The position numbers and the translations under genes were made by a program. Below are positions 1 through 6,869 of a DNA stretch of 17,735 bases, one piece after another; position 1 is the stretch's first letter, and each line of letters opens with the position of its first letter. The DNA comes from an uncultured Candidatus Saccharibacteria bacterium. Its GTDB lineage: Bacteria > Patescibacteriota > Saccharimonadia > Saccharimonadales > UBA4665. The stretch lies in the NCBI GenBank assembly GCA_903891235.1, contig CAITDW010000133.1:1-17735 (forward strand), written 5' to 3'. The notes under the pieces are model-generated. The model was given only the letters and a program-made list of their open reading frames with translations. It was not told the DNA's origin and made no database searches.

Positions 1-343
1 TATAGATTCTGCAAACAATGAAGAATTAGTAAAAATATATCAGAATTCAAAAGCTTTTATATTTCCATCAGACACAGAAGACTTTGGAATAGCTCCTGTT
101 GAGGCTATGGCTACGGGGACTCCAGTTATTTCATATAATAAAGGTGGGCCACTGGATTATGTAGTTGAAGACATTAATGGAGTTTTCTTTAATGAACTAA
201 CTAAGGAGAGTCTTATTTCAGCATTAAATAAATTCACTTCTAAGGATTTCGATAGCCTAAAAGTTAGCCAATCTGTATCAAATTTTTCCGTCAGTACATT
301 TAATGATGCAATGAAGACTTACATAAAGAAAGTTATAGAATAG
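1..343 (+). CDS. Glycosyltransferase family 4, C-terminal part (5' end outside window)
   Basis: The open frame enters at base 2 and runs to a TAG stop, giving about 113 residues of a retaining GT-B glycosyltransferase C-terminal domain. The donor-site E-x7-E signature is visible as EDFGIAPVE (residues 26-34 of the visible part), preceded by the strand AFIFPSD and followed by EAMATGTPVISYNKGG, where the glycine-rich loop contacts the nucleotide-sugar diphosphate. The C-terminal helix resembles other GT4 enzymes of surface-glycan assembly. The next gene, a phosphomannomutase, starts 9 bases later with its own Shine-Dalgarno, so the two are probably one operon. A mannosyltransferase role is suggested by that neighbour, but the acceptor and donor cannot be read from this fragment. 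Confidence 0.88.
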   Translation, partial: IDSANNEELVKIYQNSKAFIFPSDTEDFGIAPVEAMATGTPVISYNKGGPLDYVVEDINGVFFNELTKESLISALNKFTSKDFDSLKVSQSVSNFSVSTFNDAMKTYIKKVIE

Positions 344-346
344 GAG
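342..346 (+). promoter_or_regulatory. Shine-Dalgarno AGGAG of the phosphomannomutase gene
   Basis: AGGAG overlaps the TAG stop of the upstream glycosyltransferase and lies 6 bases before the ATG at 353. It fixes that start and shows that internal operon genes here use conventional ribosome binding sites. Confidence 0.75.
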
Positions 347-352
347 ACTATC

Positions 353-1696
353 ATGGAAAATATATTCAAAGCTTACGACATTAGAGGCAAAGTTGGGTCC
401 GAATTGAGTGATGAGGTACTAGAAAAGATTGGAAAAGCATTTGCCGACTTTTTACCTAACGAAGGAACAGTTGCTGTTGGACGAGATATGAGACCAGACT
501 CAAAAAATCTAGCAGAAAATTTAATAAAGGGTTTAGTTTCTCAGGGTCGTGACGTGATAGATATTGGAGAAGTTACGAGTGACATGATTTATTTCGCAAC
601 GGGCAGCCTTAAACTAGCTGGTGGAGCCATGATTACTGCTAGCCACAACCCGGGTGAATATAACGGAATTAAGTTGTGCCGAGAAGAAGCAAAGCCTATT
701 GGTGAAGAATCTGGTCTATTCGACATAAGAGATGCAGTGATCAGTAGTTCATTCAAGGCTTCACCGAAAACCGGAACAGTCAGAAAGAAGGATGTTGGTG
801 AAGCATGGGTAGAACACGTACTTAACTTTATCGATAGCAGCTCATTAAGACCTCTAAAGATTGCTGTTGATGCAGGCAATGGAATGGCAGGAAAAATATT
901 CCCAGAAATAGAACCATACTTGCCCTTTGAAGTTGAAGAAATGTATTTCGAACTAGATGGAACGTTCCCTAATCACATCGCCAACCCATTAGAAGAAAAA
1001 AATATTGTCGACATAAAGAAGAAGATAAAAGATATGTCGCTCGATGCCGGCATTGCATTTGATGGAGACGGAGATAGGGCAGTATTAATTGATGAAAAAG
1101 GTGAGGCCCTAAGCGGTACGGTAATGACAGCCTTATTGTCTGAATATTTCCTCAAGAAGAGTCCTGGCTCCACAATTCTATATAACGCCATATGTGGTCT
1201 TGCCGCTAAAGATACTATAGAGAAGAATGGTGGAAAAGCATTCAGAACGAGAGTTGGTCATTCATTCATTAAGTCTGATATGAGAAAATACGGAGCAATT
1301 TTCGCTGGAGAACATAGTGGTCATTACTATTTCAAAGACAACTTCATGGCAGACAGCGGTTTGATCGCTGCAATAATTGGGCTCTATATTCTGTCTAGTA
1401 GCAAAGTCCCCCTTTCAAAGTTAGTCGAACCATTTAGAAAGGCATACTTCAACATTCAAGAAACAAACTTCGAGATCGAAGATAAGTCGACTATTATATC
1501 CAAACTTGCCGATGAATTGAAAGAATATCCCCAAAACAATCTCGATGGCTTAACCGTAAACTTTGATGGTGGCTGGATAAACGTTCGGCCTTCTAATACC
1601 GAACCTTTAATTCGCCTCAACGCGGAAGCAAATAAAAAAGAATTATTAAACAAATTTGTAGATAAAGTAAATTTAATTATTAATAAAAATATTTAG
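353..1696 (+). CDS. manB: Phosphomannomutase / phosphoglucomutase
   Basis: 447 residues, full length for the alpha-D-phosphohexomutase family. All four functional loops are present: the phosphoserine loop TASHNP (95-100, Ser97 being the phosphorylated residue), the metal-binding loop DGDGDR (237-242), the sugar-recognition loop GEHSGHYYF (319-327) and the phosphate-binding loop RPSNTEP (412-418). The enzyme interconverts hexose-6-phosphate and hexose-1-phosphate, supplying mannose-1-phosphate for GDP-mannose and/or glucose-1-phosphate, the RmlA substrate made into dTDP-rhamnose just downstream. The sugar loop GEHSGH fits dual-specificity PMM/PGM enzymes, so the name manB is a family label rather than proof of specificity. 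No GDP-mannose pyrophosphorylase lies in the window. It is probably co-transcribed with the upstream glycosyltransferase. Its TAG stop sits inside the first TTAGACT repeat of the rmlB promoter. Confidence 0.95.
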   Translation: MENIFKAYDIRGKVGSELSDEVLEKIGKAFADFLPNEGTVAVGRDMRPDSKNLAENLIKGLVSQGRDVIDIGEVTSDMIYFATGSLKLAGGAMITASHNPGEYNGIKLCREEAKPIGEESGLFDIRDAVISSSFKASPKTGTVRKKDVGEAWVEHVLNFIDSSSLRPLKIAVDAGNGMAGKIFPEIEPYLPFEVEEMYFELDGTFPNHIANPLEEKNIVDIKKKIKDMSLDAGIAFDGDGDRAVLIDEKGEALSGTVMTALLSEYFLKKSPGSTILYNAICGLAAKDTIEKNGGKAFRTRVGHSFIKSDMRKYGAIFAGEHSGHYYFKDNFMADSGLIAAIIGLYILSSSKVPLSKLVEPFRKAYFNIQETNFEIEDKSTIISKLADELKEYPQNNLDGLTVNFDGGWINVRPSNTEPLIRLNAEANKKELLNKFVDKVNLIINKNI

Positions 1697-1728
1697 ACTC
1701 AAAATATTTAGACTGTTATAATTAGACT
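1686..1728 (+). repeat. Triple TTAGACT direct repeat over the rmlB promoter
   Basis: The 14-mer AAAATATTTAGACT occurs at 1686-1699 and again at 1701-1714. A third TTAGACT follows at 1722-1728, so TTAGACT begins at 1693, 1708 and 1722 (offsets 15 and 14). The copies flank the -10 hexamer: the second ends in the extended -10 T, and the third begins with the last T of TATAAT and reaches the presumed transcription start. This layout could be an operator for a repressor or simply a duplicated promoter segment; the sequence alone does not decide. Confidence 0.6.
1714..1722 (+). promoter_or_regulatory. Extended -10 promoter of the rmlBCDA operon (leaderless start)
   Basis: TGTTATAAT is a perfect extended -10 (TG-n-TATAAT, hexamer 1717-1722). 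Only 7 bases separate it from the ATG at 1730, so transcription should begin at or within a base or two of the start codon. No Shine-Dalgarno is present. No good -35 is seen, which is compatible with an extended -10 element. Confidence 0.7.
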
Positions 1729-1729
1729 A

Positions 1730-2728
1730 ATGAAAATACTTGTTACTGGAGGAGCTGGTTTTATTGGGTCAAACTTTGTTCATTATATTTACAGAGAAAG
1801 GCCAGACTGGCACATAACCGTAATCGACAATCTCACCTATGCAGGAAACAAAGCAAATATTGAAGGCTTAGATCCTAAAAGGTTTGATTTTATAAAGGCA
1901 GATATTTGCGACGCCGATGCAATTAATAAAGCTGTAAAGAATTGTGATGCGGTAATTCATTTTGCAGCCGAATCGCATAACGACAATTCCCTTCACTCGC
2001 CATGGCCTTTCGTTAATACAAACATTATTGGAACCTATCAGATTCTTGAAGCCGTCAGGAACCACGGAAAAAGACTCCATCACATCTCTACAGACGAAGT
2101 GTATGGCGATCTTGAGCTTGATGACCCAGCTAAATTCACCGATCGAACACCATACAATCCATCTAGTCCCTACTCCAGCACAAAAGCAGCTTCTGACATG
2201 CTTGTAAGGGCTTGGGTTAGAAGTTTTGGAGTTCAGGCCACCATATCTAATTGCTCAAATAATTATGGCCCATACCAACATGTTGAAAAATTCATACCAA
2301 GACAAATTACCGAAGTTCTAGAGGGAAGAAAACCTAAGCTATATGGAAATGGTGAAAATGTAAGGGATTGGATTCATACCGAAGACCATTCCTCGGGAGT
2401 TTTAGCAATTCTAGAAAAAGGCAAAATAGGCGAAACCTATCTAATAGGCGCTGATGGCGAAAAGAACAATAAAGAAGTTGTCGAAATGATTCTTGAAAAT
2501 ATGGGCAAAGACTCTAGTGATTATGAGCATGTAAATGATCGTCCTGGTCATGATATGCGATACGCTATTGATTCATCTAAGCTACGTAGTGAATTAGGCT
2601 GGAGTCCAAAGTATACCGACTTTAAACAAGGGCTTGCCGACACTGTTACCTGGTACCAAGAAAACTCTGGATGGTGGAAACCACAAAAACAAGCAACAGA
2701 AGATAAGTATAAAGAGATTGGAAGATAA
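1730..2728 (+). CDS. rmlB: dTDP-glucose 4,6-dehydratase (RmlB)
   Basis: 332 residues, an extended short-chain dehydrogenase/reductase that converts dTDP-glucose to dTDP-4-keto-6-deoxyglucose, the second step of dTDP-L-rhamnose synthesis in the cytoplasm. The NAD-binding glycine motif GGAGFIG (7-13) opens the Rossmann fold. The dehydratase signature TDEVYG (121-126) supplies the Thr/Asp/Glu catalytic trio, and YSSTK (148-152) supplies the YxxxK pair. The segment AAESHNDNSL (79-88) is the form I know from streptococcal and other Gram-positive RmlB proteins, where enterobacterial enzymes have ESHVDRS. It is the first gene of a tight rmlB-C-D-A operon and ends 2 bases before rmlC. The ATG sits directly after the promoter and implies a leaderless transcript. 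Confidence 0.96.
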   Translation: MKILVTGGAGFIGSNFVHYIYRERPDWHITVIDNLTYAGNKANIEGLDPKRFDFIKADICDADAINKAVKNCDAVIHFAAESHNDNSLHSPWPFVNTNIIGTYQILEAVRNHGKRLHHISTDEVYGDLELDDPAKFTDRTPYNPSSPYSSTKAASDMLVRAWVRSFGVQATISNCSNNYGPYQHVEKFIPRQITEVLEGRKPKLYGNGENVRDWIHTEDHSSGVLAILEKGKIGETYLIGADGEKNNKEVVEMILENMGKDSSDYEHVNDRPGHDMRYAIDSSKLRSELGWSPKYTDFKQGLADTVTWYQENSGWWKPQKQATEDKYKEIGR

Positions 2729-2730
2729 TA

Positions 2731-3300
2731 ATGGCATTTGATCCAGCTAATCATAAAGAGCTAAAAGTTACCGAAACTATAATTCCAGGTCTATTTGTAA
2801 TTGATCTGGTTGTCCACGGAGATATACGTGGCTGGTTTAAGGAAAATTACCAAAAAGAAAAGATGGAAGCTTTAGGTTTACCTAAGTTTGATATTGTTCA
2901 AAATAACTTTTCTTATAATGAAGAAAAGGGTGTAACTAGAGGTCTACACGCAGAACCGTGGGAAAAGTTTATTTCGGTCGCTAACGGAATCGTTTTTGGT
3001 GCCTGGGTAGACTTAAGAAAGGGTAAAAGTTTTGGTACAGTACTAACACTACCCATTAGCCCGGGAACTGCCGTATTTGTTCCAAGGGGTGTAGCTAATG
3101 GCTATCAGACCCTAGAACCAAACATTACCTATTCATATCTCGTAAACGATCACTGGTCTGCTGATGCAAAATATGGTGCCGTTAATTTGTTTGACCCTGC
3201 CCTAGAAATAAAATGGCCTATCGAACAATCTAATGCAATTGTTTCAGATAAGGACAAGAATAATCCCATGCTAGCTGATGTTACTCCAATGGAGTTTTAA
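2731..3300 (+). CDS. rmlC: dTDP-4-dehydrorhamnose 3,5-epimerase (RmlC)
   Basis: 189 residues, the usual cupin-fold length for RmlC, which epimerises C3 and C5 of dTDP-4-keto-6-deoxyglucose. The catalytic His is in RGLHAEPWEK (His73). The beta-strand FVPRGVANGYQ (116-126), the tyrosines of TYSYLVND (133-140) and the Asp of NLFDPAL (Asp155) complete the expected site. RGLHAEPW and PRGVANGY are the streptococcal-type variants of the enterobacterial RGLHYQ and PxGFAHGF. Only two bases separate it from rmlB (TAA-TA-ATG). A weak GGAAG at the end of rmlB can serve as Shine-Dalgarno. Translational coupling with rmlB is likely. Confidence 0.95.
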   Translation: MAFDPANHKELKVTETIIPGLFVIDLVVHGDIRGWFKENYQKEKMEALGLPKFDIVQNNFSYNEEKGVTRGLHAEPWEKFISVANGIVFGAWVDLRKGKSFGTVLTLPISPGTAVFVPRGVANGYQTLEPNITYSYLVNDHWSADAKYGAVNLFDPALEIKWPIEQSNAIVSDKDKNNPMLADVTPMEF

Positions 3301-3307
3301 GAAGATT

Positions 3308-4159
3308 ATGTCAGGTCAAAATATTCTAATAACAGGAGCAAATGGCCAGCTAGGATTGGCATTGCAACAAAAATACTGTGATGCAAAAGCAGTCGATTCA
3401 AAAGAATTAGATATAACTAATTTAGACACTTTAATGAATTTAGATTGGTCTGGGATTGATACAATCATTAATGCTGCGGCATATACAAATGTCGATGGAG
3501 CAGAAACAAACGAAGGTAGAGTATCTGCTTGGCAGGTAGACGCAACTGGAGCCGCCAATCTTGCCTTGGTATCTATTGAGAAAGATCTTACCTTGGTTCA
3601 CATTTCGTCTGAATATGTATTCGATGGCAGTTTAGAAAATCATAAAGAAGATGAGCCTTTCACCCCTCTTGGTGTATATGGCCAATCTAAGGCTGCTGGA
3701 GATTTATCCGTAGGCCTTACTCCAAAGCATTACATCCTCAGAACATCATGGGTAATAGGCGAGGGTAAAAACTTTGTCCGAACAATGATAGATCTAGGAA
3801 AAAGAGGAATTTCCCCTACGGTAGTTGACGATCAAAAAGGCAGGTTAACTTTTACTACTGAGTTAGTTAGAGCAATCGATCACCTACTTACTTCGGAATC
3901 CGATTATGGGACCTACAATATATCCAATGATGGTGATATTGTAAGCTGGGCGGATATTACGAGAGAAATATTCTCGTTATCCAATCTTGATCTTCAAGTT
4001 ACCAATACCTCAACTGAAGAATATTTTAAAGACAAGCCAGGTATTGCACCTCGCCCGCTGAATAGCGGGATGAACTTAAGTAAGGTAGAGTCTACTGGCT
4101 TTAGTCCAAGTGATTGGCATGAAGATTTAAAAGAATACGTTAATAAGGAGTTATCTTAA
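3308..4159 (+). CDS. rmlD: dTDP-4-dehydrorhamnose reductase (RmlD)
   Basis: 283 residues from the ATG at 3308. RmlD reduces dTDP-4-keto-L-rhamnose to dTDP-L-rhamnose with NAD(P)H. The cofactor motif GANGQLG (10-16), the signature SSEYVFDG (100-107) and the catalytic YGQSK (124-128) are present in order, and the C-terminal half shows the RmlD-typical PRPLNSGMNLSK. The frame is open to an earlier ATG at 3278, but that start would add ten residues (MLLQWSFKKI) ahead of the Rossmann strand and overlap rmlC by 23 bases. The 3308 start places the strand NILITGANG at the normal distance and follows rmlC by 7 bases. Its TAA overlaps the rmlA ATG by one base. Confidence 0.93.
   Translation: MSGQNILITGANGQLGLALQQKYCDAKAVDSKELDITNLDTLMNLDWSGIDTIINAAAYTNVDGAETNEGRVSAWQVDATGAANLALVSIEKDLTLVHISSEYVFDGSLENHKEDEPFTPLGVYGQSKAAGDLSVGLTPKHYILRTSWVIGEGKNFVRTMIDLGKRGISPTVVDDQKGRLTFTTELVRAIDHLLTSESDYGTYNISNDGDIVSWADITREIFSLSNLDLQVTNTSTEEYFKDKPGIAPRPLNSGMNLSKVESTGFSPSDWHEDLKEYVNKELS
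4145..4150 (+). promoter_or_regulatory. Shine-Dalgarno AAGGAG of rmlA
   Basis: AAGGAG lies inside the 3' end of rmlD, 8 bases before the rmlA ATG at 4159. With the TAATG stop/start overlap it indicates efficient coupled translation of the last operon gene. Confidence 0.75.
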
Positions 4160-5019
4160 TGAAAGGTATTATTTTAGCAGGCGGCTCAGGCACCAGATTA
4201 TACCCAATTACTAAAGGTGTATCGAAGCAGTTGATGCCAATTTATGACAAGCCAATGATCTACTACCCTCTAAGCACTCTGATTCAAGCAGGGATTAGAG
4301 ATATCCTAATTATTACGACTCCAGACGATAAGTCTCAGTTTGAAAGATTACTTGGCAACGGTTCAGAGCTTGGAATTAATTTAAATTATGCAGTTCAGCC
4401 AAGCCCAGATGGACTAGCTCAAGCATTCATTATTGGTGAAGAGTTTATAGGGAACGATAAAGTCGCCCTAATCTTAGGTGACAACATCTTTTACGGCGAA
4501 GATTTTGGCAAAAGCCTCATGGAATGCTCCGACCCAGATGGTGGTATTGTATTTGCCTACCAAGTGTCTGACCCTAAAAGGTACGGAGTTGTTGAGTTTG
4601 ATGATAATAACCATGCAGTATCAATCGAGGAAAAGCCAGAACAGCCAAAATCTAATTTCGCTGTTGTTGGACTATATTTTTATGACAATGAAGTAGTACA
4701 AATTGCCAAGAATATACGACCGAGCGAGCGCGGCGAACTTGAAATAACAACCGTCAATGAAGAATATCTAAAATTAGGAAAACTTAAAGTTCAGACAATG
4801 GACCGAGGGTCAGCATGGCTAGATACTGGCACTTTTGAATCTATGAACGACGCAAGCGAATATATAAGAGTAATTGAGAAGCGAACAGGAATAAAGATTG
4901 GTTGTATAGAAGAGGCGGCATTTGGCCAAGGGTTTATAGATTCTAGCCAAGTTCGTAGTATAGCGGACCCACTTATTAAATCTGGGTATGGACAATACCT
5001 ACTGGGTATCCTTAATTAA
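4159..5019 (+). CDS. rmlA: Glucose-1-phosphate thymidylyltransferase (RmlA)
   Basis: 286 residues, the standard length for the short RmlA type. It joins glucose-1-phosphate and dTTP to give dTDP-glucose, the committed first step of rhamnose synthesis and usually feedback-inhibited by dTDP-rhamnose. The nucleotide-binding loop GGSGTRLYPIT (8-18) and the following KQLMPIYDKPMIYYPL are nearly invariant RmlA sequence. GLAQAF (85-90), LGDNIFYG (106-113, metal-binding Asp), EEKP (157-160), RGELEITTVN (191-200) and RGSAWLDTGT (216-225) complete the active site. Having rmlA last (B-C-D-A) is a less familiar order than rmlBDAC or rmlACBD. The 3' end overlaps the convergent GtrA gene by 8 bases, so the stop codons are almost interleaved. 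Confidence 0.97.
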   Translation: MKGIILAGGSGTRLYPITKGVSKQLMPIYDKPMIYYPLSTLIQAGIRDILIITTPDDKSQFERLLGNGSELGINLNYAVQPSPDGLAQAFIIGEEFIGNDKVALILGDNIFYGEDFGKSLMECSDPDGGIVFAYQVSDPKRYGVVEFDDNNHAVSIEEKPEQPKSNFAVVGLYFYDNEVVQIAKNIRPSERGELEITTVNEEYLKLGKLKVQTMDRGSAWLDTGTFESMNDASEYIRVIEKRTGIKIGCIEEAAFGQGFIDSSQVRSIADPLIKSGYGQYLLGILN

Positions 5020-5464
5020 TTGAGTCACCGCTCTTGGTGTGAGACTTAAAAACAAATTTCTTATAAAGAGTATAGTTCCAAACTAGGCCCGCGGCAGATC
5101 CAATCACAAGAGCTAGCCCATAATACAAATGTCCGTATTTTACTAGAACAACAACAAGGAAGCTATTGATAAGTAAGCCCCCAAGAGCGCTTGCATGAAA
5201 TTTAATAAACTTGTTCCAAAAAGTATGTCGATGACGTCCTTTAAATGCCCAGTAGTTGTTACCGAAAAAAGTTGCTAGTAATGCGGTTTCGGCGCCAAAT
5301 ATTTGTGCAATAAGTATTGGGGTGCTGAGAATATCGTAAAATAAAGCGAGCATTAAGTAGTTAACGACAAAACCAATACCACCAATGATAATAAAACGTA
5401 TCTTATCAATGGAAATAAGTTTATAATAGCTGTTAACTAACAAAGGATGTGGCTTGATGGACAT
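5012..5464 (-). CDS. GtrA-family membrane protein (putative polyprenyl-phosphate sugar flippase)
   Basis: 150 residues with four predicted membrane segments (about 23-44, 50-70, 88-108, 113-132) and a lysine-rich C-terminus, the normal GtrA size and topology. Between segments 2 and 3 the motif FGNNYWAFK and, near the end, WNYTLYKKFVFK are the N-x(n)-F features of the family. GtrA proteins are thought to help move undecaprenyl-phosphate-linked sugars across the membrane for decoration of surface polymers, typically beside a GtrB-like glycosyltransferase. The adjacent gene is exactly such an enzyme, but it is transcribed in the opposite direction. The gene overlaps rmlA tail-to-tail by 8 bases and the GT2 gene head-to-head by 8 bases, so it has no intergenic space. 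The next in-frame ATG (Met38) lies inside the first membrane segment, so the annotated start is the credible one. Confidence 0.85.
   Translation of the reverse strand: MSIKPHPLLVNSYYKLISIDKIRFIIIGGIGFVVNYLMLALFYDILSTPILIAQIFGAETALLATFFGNNYWAFKGRHRHTFWNKFIKFHASALGGLLINSFLVVVLVKYGHLYYGLALVIGSAAGLVWNYTLYKKFVFKSHTKSGDSIN
5422..5427 (+). promoter_or_regulatory. Possible -10 box for the GT2 gene, inside gtrA
   Basis: TATAAT lies 29 bases upstream of the ATG at 5457 and would give a short leader of about 23 bases that includes the AAAGGA ribosome site. It lies within the gtrA coding region. Such hexamers are common in AT-rich DNA and no -35 is evident, so this is tentative. Confidence 0.4.
5442..5447 (+). 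promoter_or_regulatory. Shine-Dalgarno AAAGGA that fixes the GT2 start at 5457
   Basis: AAAGGA lies 9 bases upstream of the ATG at 5457 and supports that codon rather than the in-frame TTG just before it at 5454. Confidence 0.6.
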
Positions 5465-6188
5465 AAAACCTATTCGATTACTTTCAGTAATTATACCATG
5501 TTATAACGAAGAAAACACTCTTGACCTTATCGTTGAAGAGGTTCTTGCTGTTGATATAGGCGATACAAAAAAAGAAATAATTATTGTCAATGACTACTCT
5601 AAAGATAATTCGGAATCAATTATTAGAAATTTGGAAAAGAAACATAAAGAGGTAAAAGGATTTTCACAGCCAAAAAATATGGGCAAAGGCGCAGCCCTAA
5701 AGAGAGGTTTTGCAGAGTCTAAAGGTGATGTGGTTATAGTTCAAGACGCTGACAGAGAGTACGATCCAAGAGACTATAAAAAGTTATTAAATATATTTAA
5801 AGAAGATAGGGCAGATATTGTTTTTGGTTCTCGGTTTTCTGGTGGCGCACCCAGAAGAGTAGTGTATCTAGCAAATACGATGGCAAATAAGTTTATGTCG
5901 AGACTTTCTGCACTATTAAGTGGTTTATATGTAAGCGATATTCATACTTGTTACATTATGTTTAATGGTGATTGGATTAGAGGGAAATCATCAACTCTAA
6001 AATCTGATAGGTTCGGGTTTAATCCAGAAATAGTGGCTAAAGTAGCTAAAGAAAAAGATAATCTACGCATATGTGAAACCAGCATATCTTACTATGGGAG
6101 GACAAAAAGTGAAGGGAAAAAAATTGGATCTAGAGACGGGATTAAAGCAATCTGGGAAATTATATACTTTAATGTCTTAAAGAGATAA
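5457..6188 (+). CDS. GT2 polyprenyl-phosphate glycosyltransferase (DPM1/GtrB-like)
   Basis: 243 residues from the ATG. The fold begins with LLSVIIPCYNEE (8-19), then IIIVNDYSKDNS (41-52), the diphosphate/metal motif QDADREYDP (96-104), FGSRFSGG (123-130), and the terminal signature YYGRTKSEGKKI (212-223) followed by DGIKAIW. This is the pattern of dolichyl-phosphate-mannose synthase and bacterial GtrB enzymes, which transfer a sugar from a nucleotide donor to a polyprenyl phosphate on the inner membrane face. No membrane segments follow the catalytic domain, as in the single-domain DPM1 form. The neighbouring divergent GtrA protein is the expected partner. The segment usually read as D(M/L)ETCYKVF is DIHTCYIMF here, a small departure near the acceptor site. 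The donor sugar cannot be inferred. Confidence 0.88.
   Translation: MDIKPIRLLSVIIPCYNEENTLDLIVEEVLAVDIGDTKKEIIIVNDYSKDNSESIIRNLEKKHKEVKGFSQPKNMGKGAALKRGFAESKGDVVIVQDADREYDPRDYKKLLNIFKEDRADIVFGSRFSGGAPRRVVYLANTMANKFMSRLSALLSGLYVSDIHTCYIMFNGDWIRGKSSTLKSDRFGFNPEIVAKVAKEKDNLRICETSISYYGRTKSEGKKIGSRDGIKAIWEIIYFNVLKR
5490..5498 (-). promoter_or_regulatory. Possible extended -10 promoter of gtrA, inside the GT2 gene
   Basis: Read on the minus strand, 5498 to 5490 is TGGTATAAT, a perfect extended -10. It would start a transcript near 5483, about 19 bases before the gtrA ATG. It lies within the first codons of the opposite-strand glycosyltransferase. No strong Shine-Dalgarno is seen in the short leader. 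Confidence 0.45.
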
Positions 6189-6194
6189 CAAAAA

Positions 6195-6218
6195 CCAACA
6201 TAATTAATTATAGGTTGG
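6195..6218 (+). terminator. Weak hairpin after the GT2 gene
   Basis: CCAAC (6195-6199) pairs with GTTGG (6214-6218) around an AT-rich segment that is itself palindromic (ATAATT/AATTAT). No clear U-tract follows, so it may be only a weak terminator or an mRNA 3'-end structure. It separates the GT2 gene from the promoter of the next transcription unit. Confidence 0.3.
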
Positions 6219-6283
6219 CTTCTATAGTTTGCGGACACAGGATATAACATCAGCTATGCCTATGAAAAATACCTAAAAATTTG

Positions 6284-6289
6284 TATAAT
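6284..6289 (+). promoter_or_regulatory. -10 box of the Gmad2/lectin operon (leaderless start)
   Basis: TATAAT, with TG directly before it, ends 7 bases before the ATG at 6297. Transcription would begin at the A of the start codon or one base ahead. There is no Shine-Dalgarno in this gap and no clear -35. The layout matches the promoters of rmlB and the WbsX-type gene. Confidence 0.65.
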
Positions 6290-6296
6290 ATACTTC

Positions 6297-6869
6297 ATGC
6301 GTAAAAAACCTATTCTTATAATAATCTCGATTTTTTTACTCGTTTTATTGGTATTGGGATATGTAACTTGGCATGAAAATGATAAAAAAGCTTCAACAAA
6401 TAGTGTTTCCACTAGAAATGTAATAAAACAAGTTGGTATAGTAAAGACTCCTTCGAGTAACAGCTCTAATAGCGAAAATACCCCTGAGCCAGATAAGTCA
6501 CCAAACGGGACCAGTTTGCAGCATAGTGAATCATCAGACACTAACGGAAAAGCTGCGGCTAATACTCCTCAAAATGAGTGGACAACATCTGTGTCGGGCA
6601 ATATTACGTTAGAACAACCAACTGCAGGTACTACAATTACAAATGGCACTGAGATCGTAGGCTCCACAAAAGCCGCAACAACGGTAAATTACAGATTGAG
6701 TGATAATAGTACTGGGGTATTGACTCTAGGTACTTTAAATGTAGTTAATGGTAAGTTTTCAGGCATACTTTACTTTACGCCGAAATCTAACAAGGGACAG
6801 TTAGATGTATTTACCTCAAATGATAGAGGTGTTGAGCTTGATGAGATCCAGATAGGAATAAATTTCTAA
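6297..6869 (+). CDS. Membrane-anchored protein with Gmad2-like Ig-fold domain
   Basis: 190 residues. An N-terminal membrane anchor (about 6-22, preceded by RKK) is followed by a Ser/Thr/Asn/Pro-rich linker (about 30-100) of the kind that spans a cell wall. A compact beta-rich domain follows (about 103-190). The domain reads like Gmad2 (immunoglobulin-like, spore-germination-associated): LEQPTAGTTITNGTEIVGS, then NYRLSDNSTG, GKFSGILYFTP and GQLDVFTSNDRG, ending in a short beta strand. Gmad2 domains occur on secreted or membrane-tethered proteins of Gram-positive bacteria, with no catalytic role known to me. The TAA abuts the ATG of the lectin gene with no gap, so the two are coupled and may act together outside the membrane. 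The anchor lacks a lipobox cysteine. The domain call is from pattern memory and is moderate. Confidence 0.65.
   Translation: MRKKPILIIISIFLLVLLVLGYVTWHENDKKASTNSVSTRNVIKQVGIVKTPSSNSSNSENTPEPDKSPNGTSLQHSESSDTNGKAAANTPQNEWTTSVSGNITLEQPTAGTTITNGTEIVGSTKAATTVNYRLSDNSTGVLTLGTLNVVNGKFSGILYFTPKSNKGQLDVFTSNDRGVELDEIQIGINF

Noticed and set aside
3278..3307. Upstream ATG for rmlD at 3278
   Set aside because: It would add ten residues before the Rossmann strand and overlap rmlC by 23 bases; the ATG at 3308 fits the family N-terminus.
5022..5045. Imperfect hairpin (CACC/GGTG plus AGT/ACT) at the rmlA/gtrA junction
   Set aside because: The stem is short with a bulge, lies in gtrA coding sequence and lacks a T-tract in either direction, so a terminator is not supported.
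5454..5456. TTG as start of the GT2 gene
   Set aside because: The next codon is ATG (5457) with AAAGGA at proper spacing; TTG is unnecessary.
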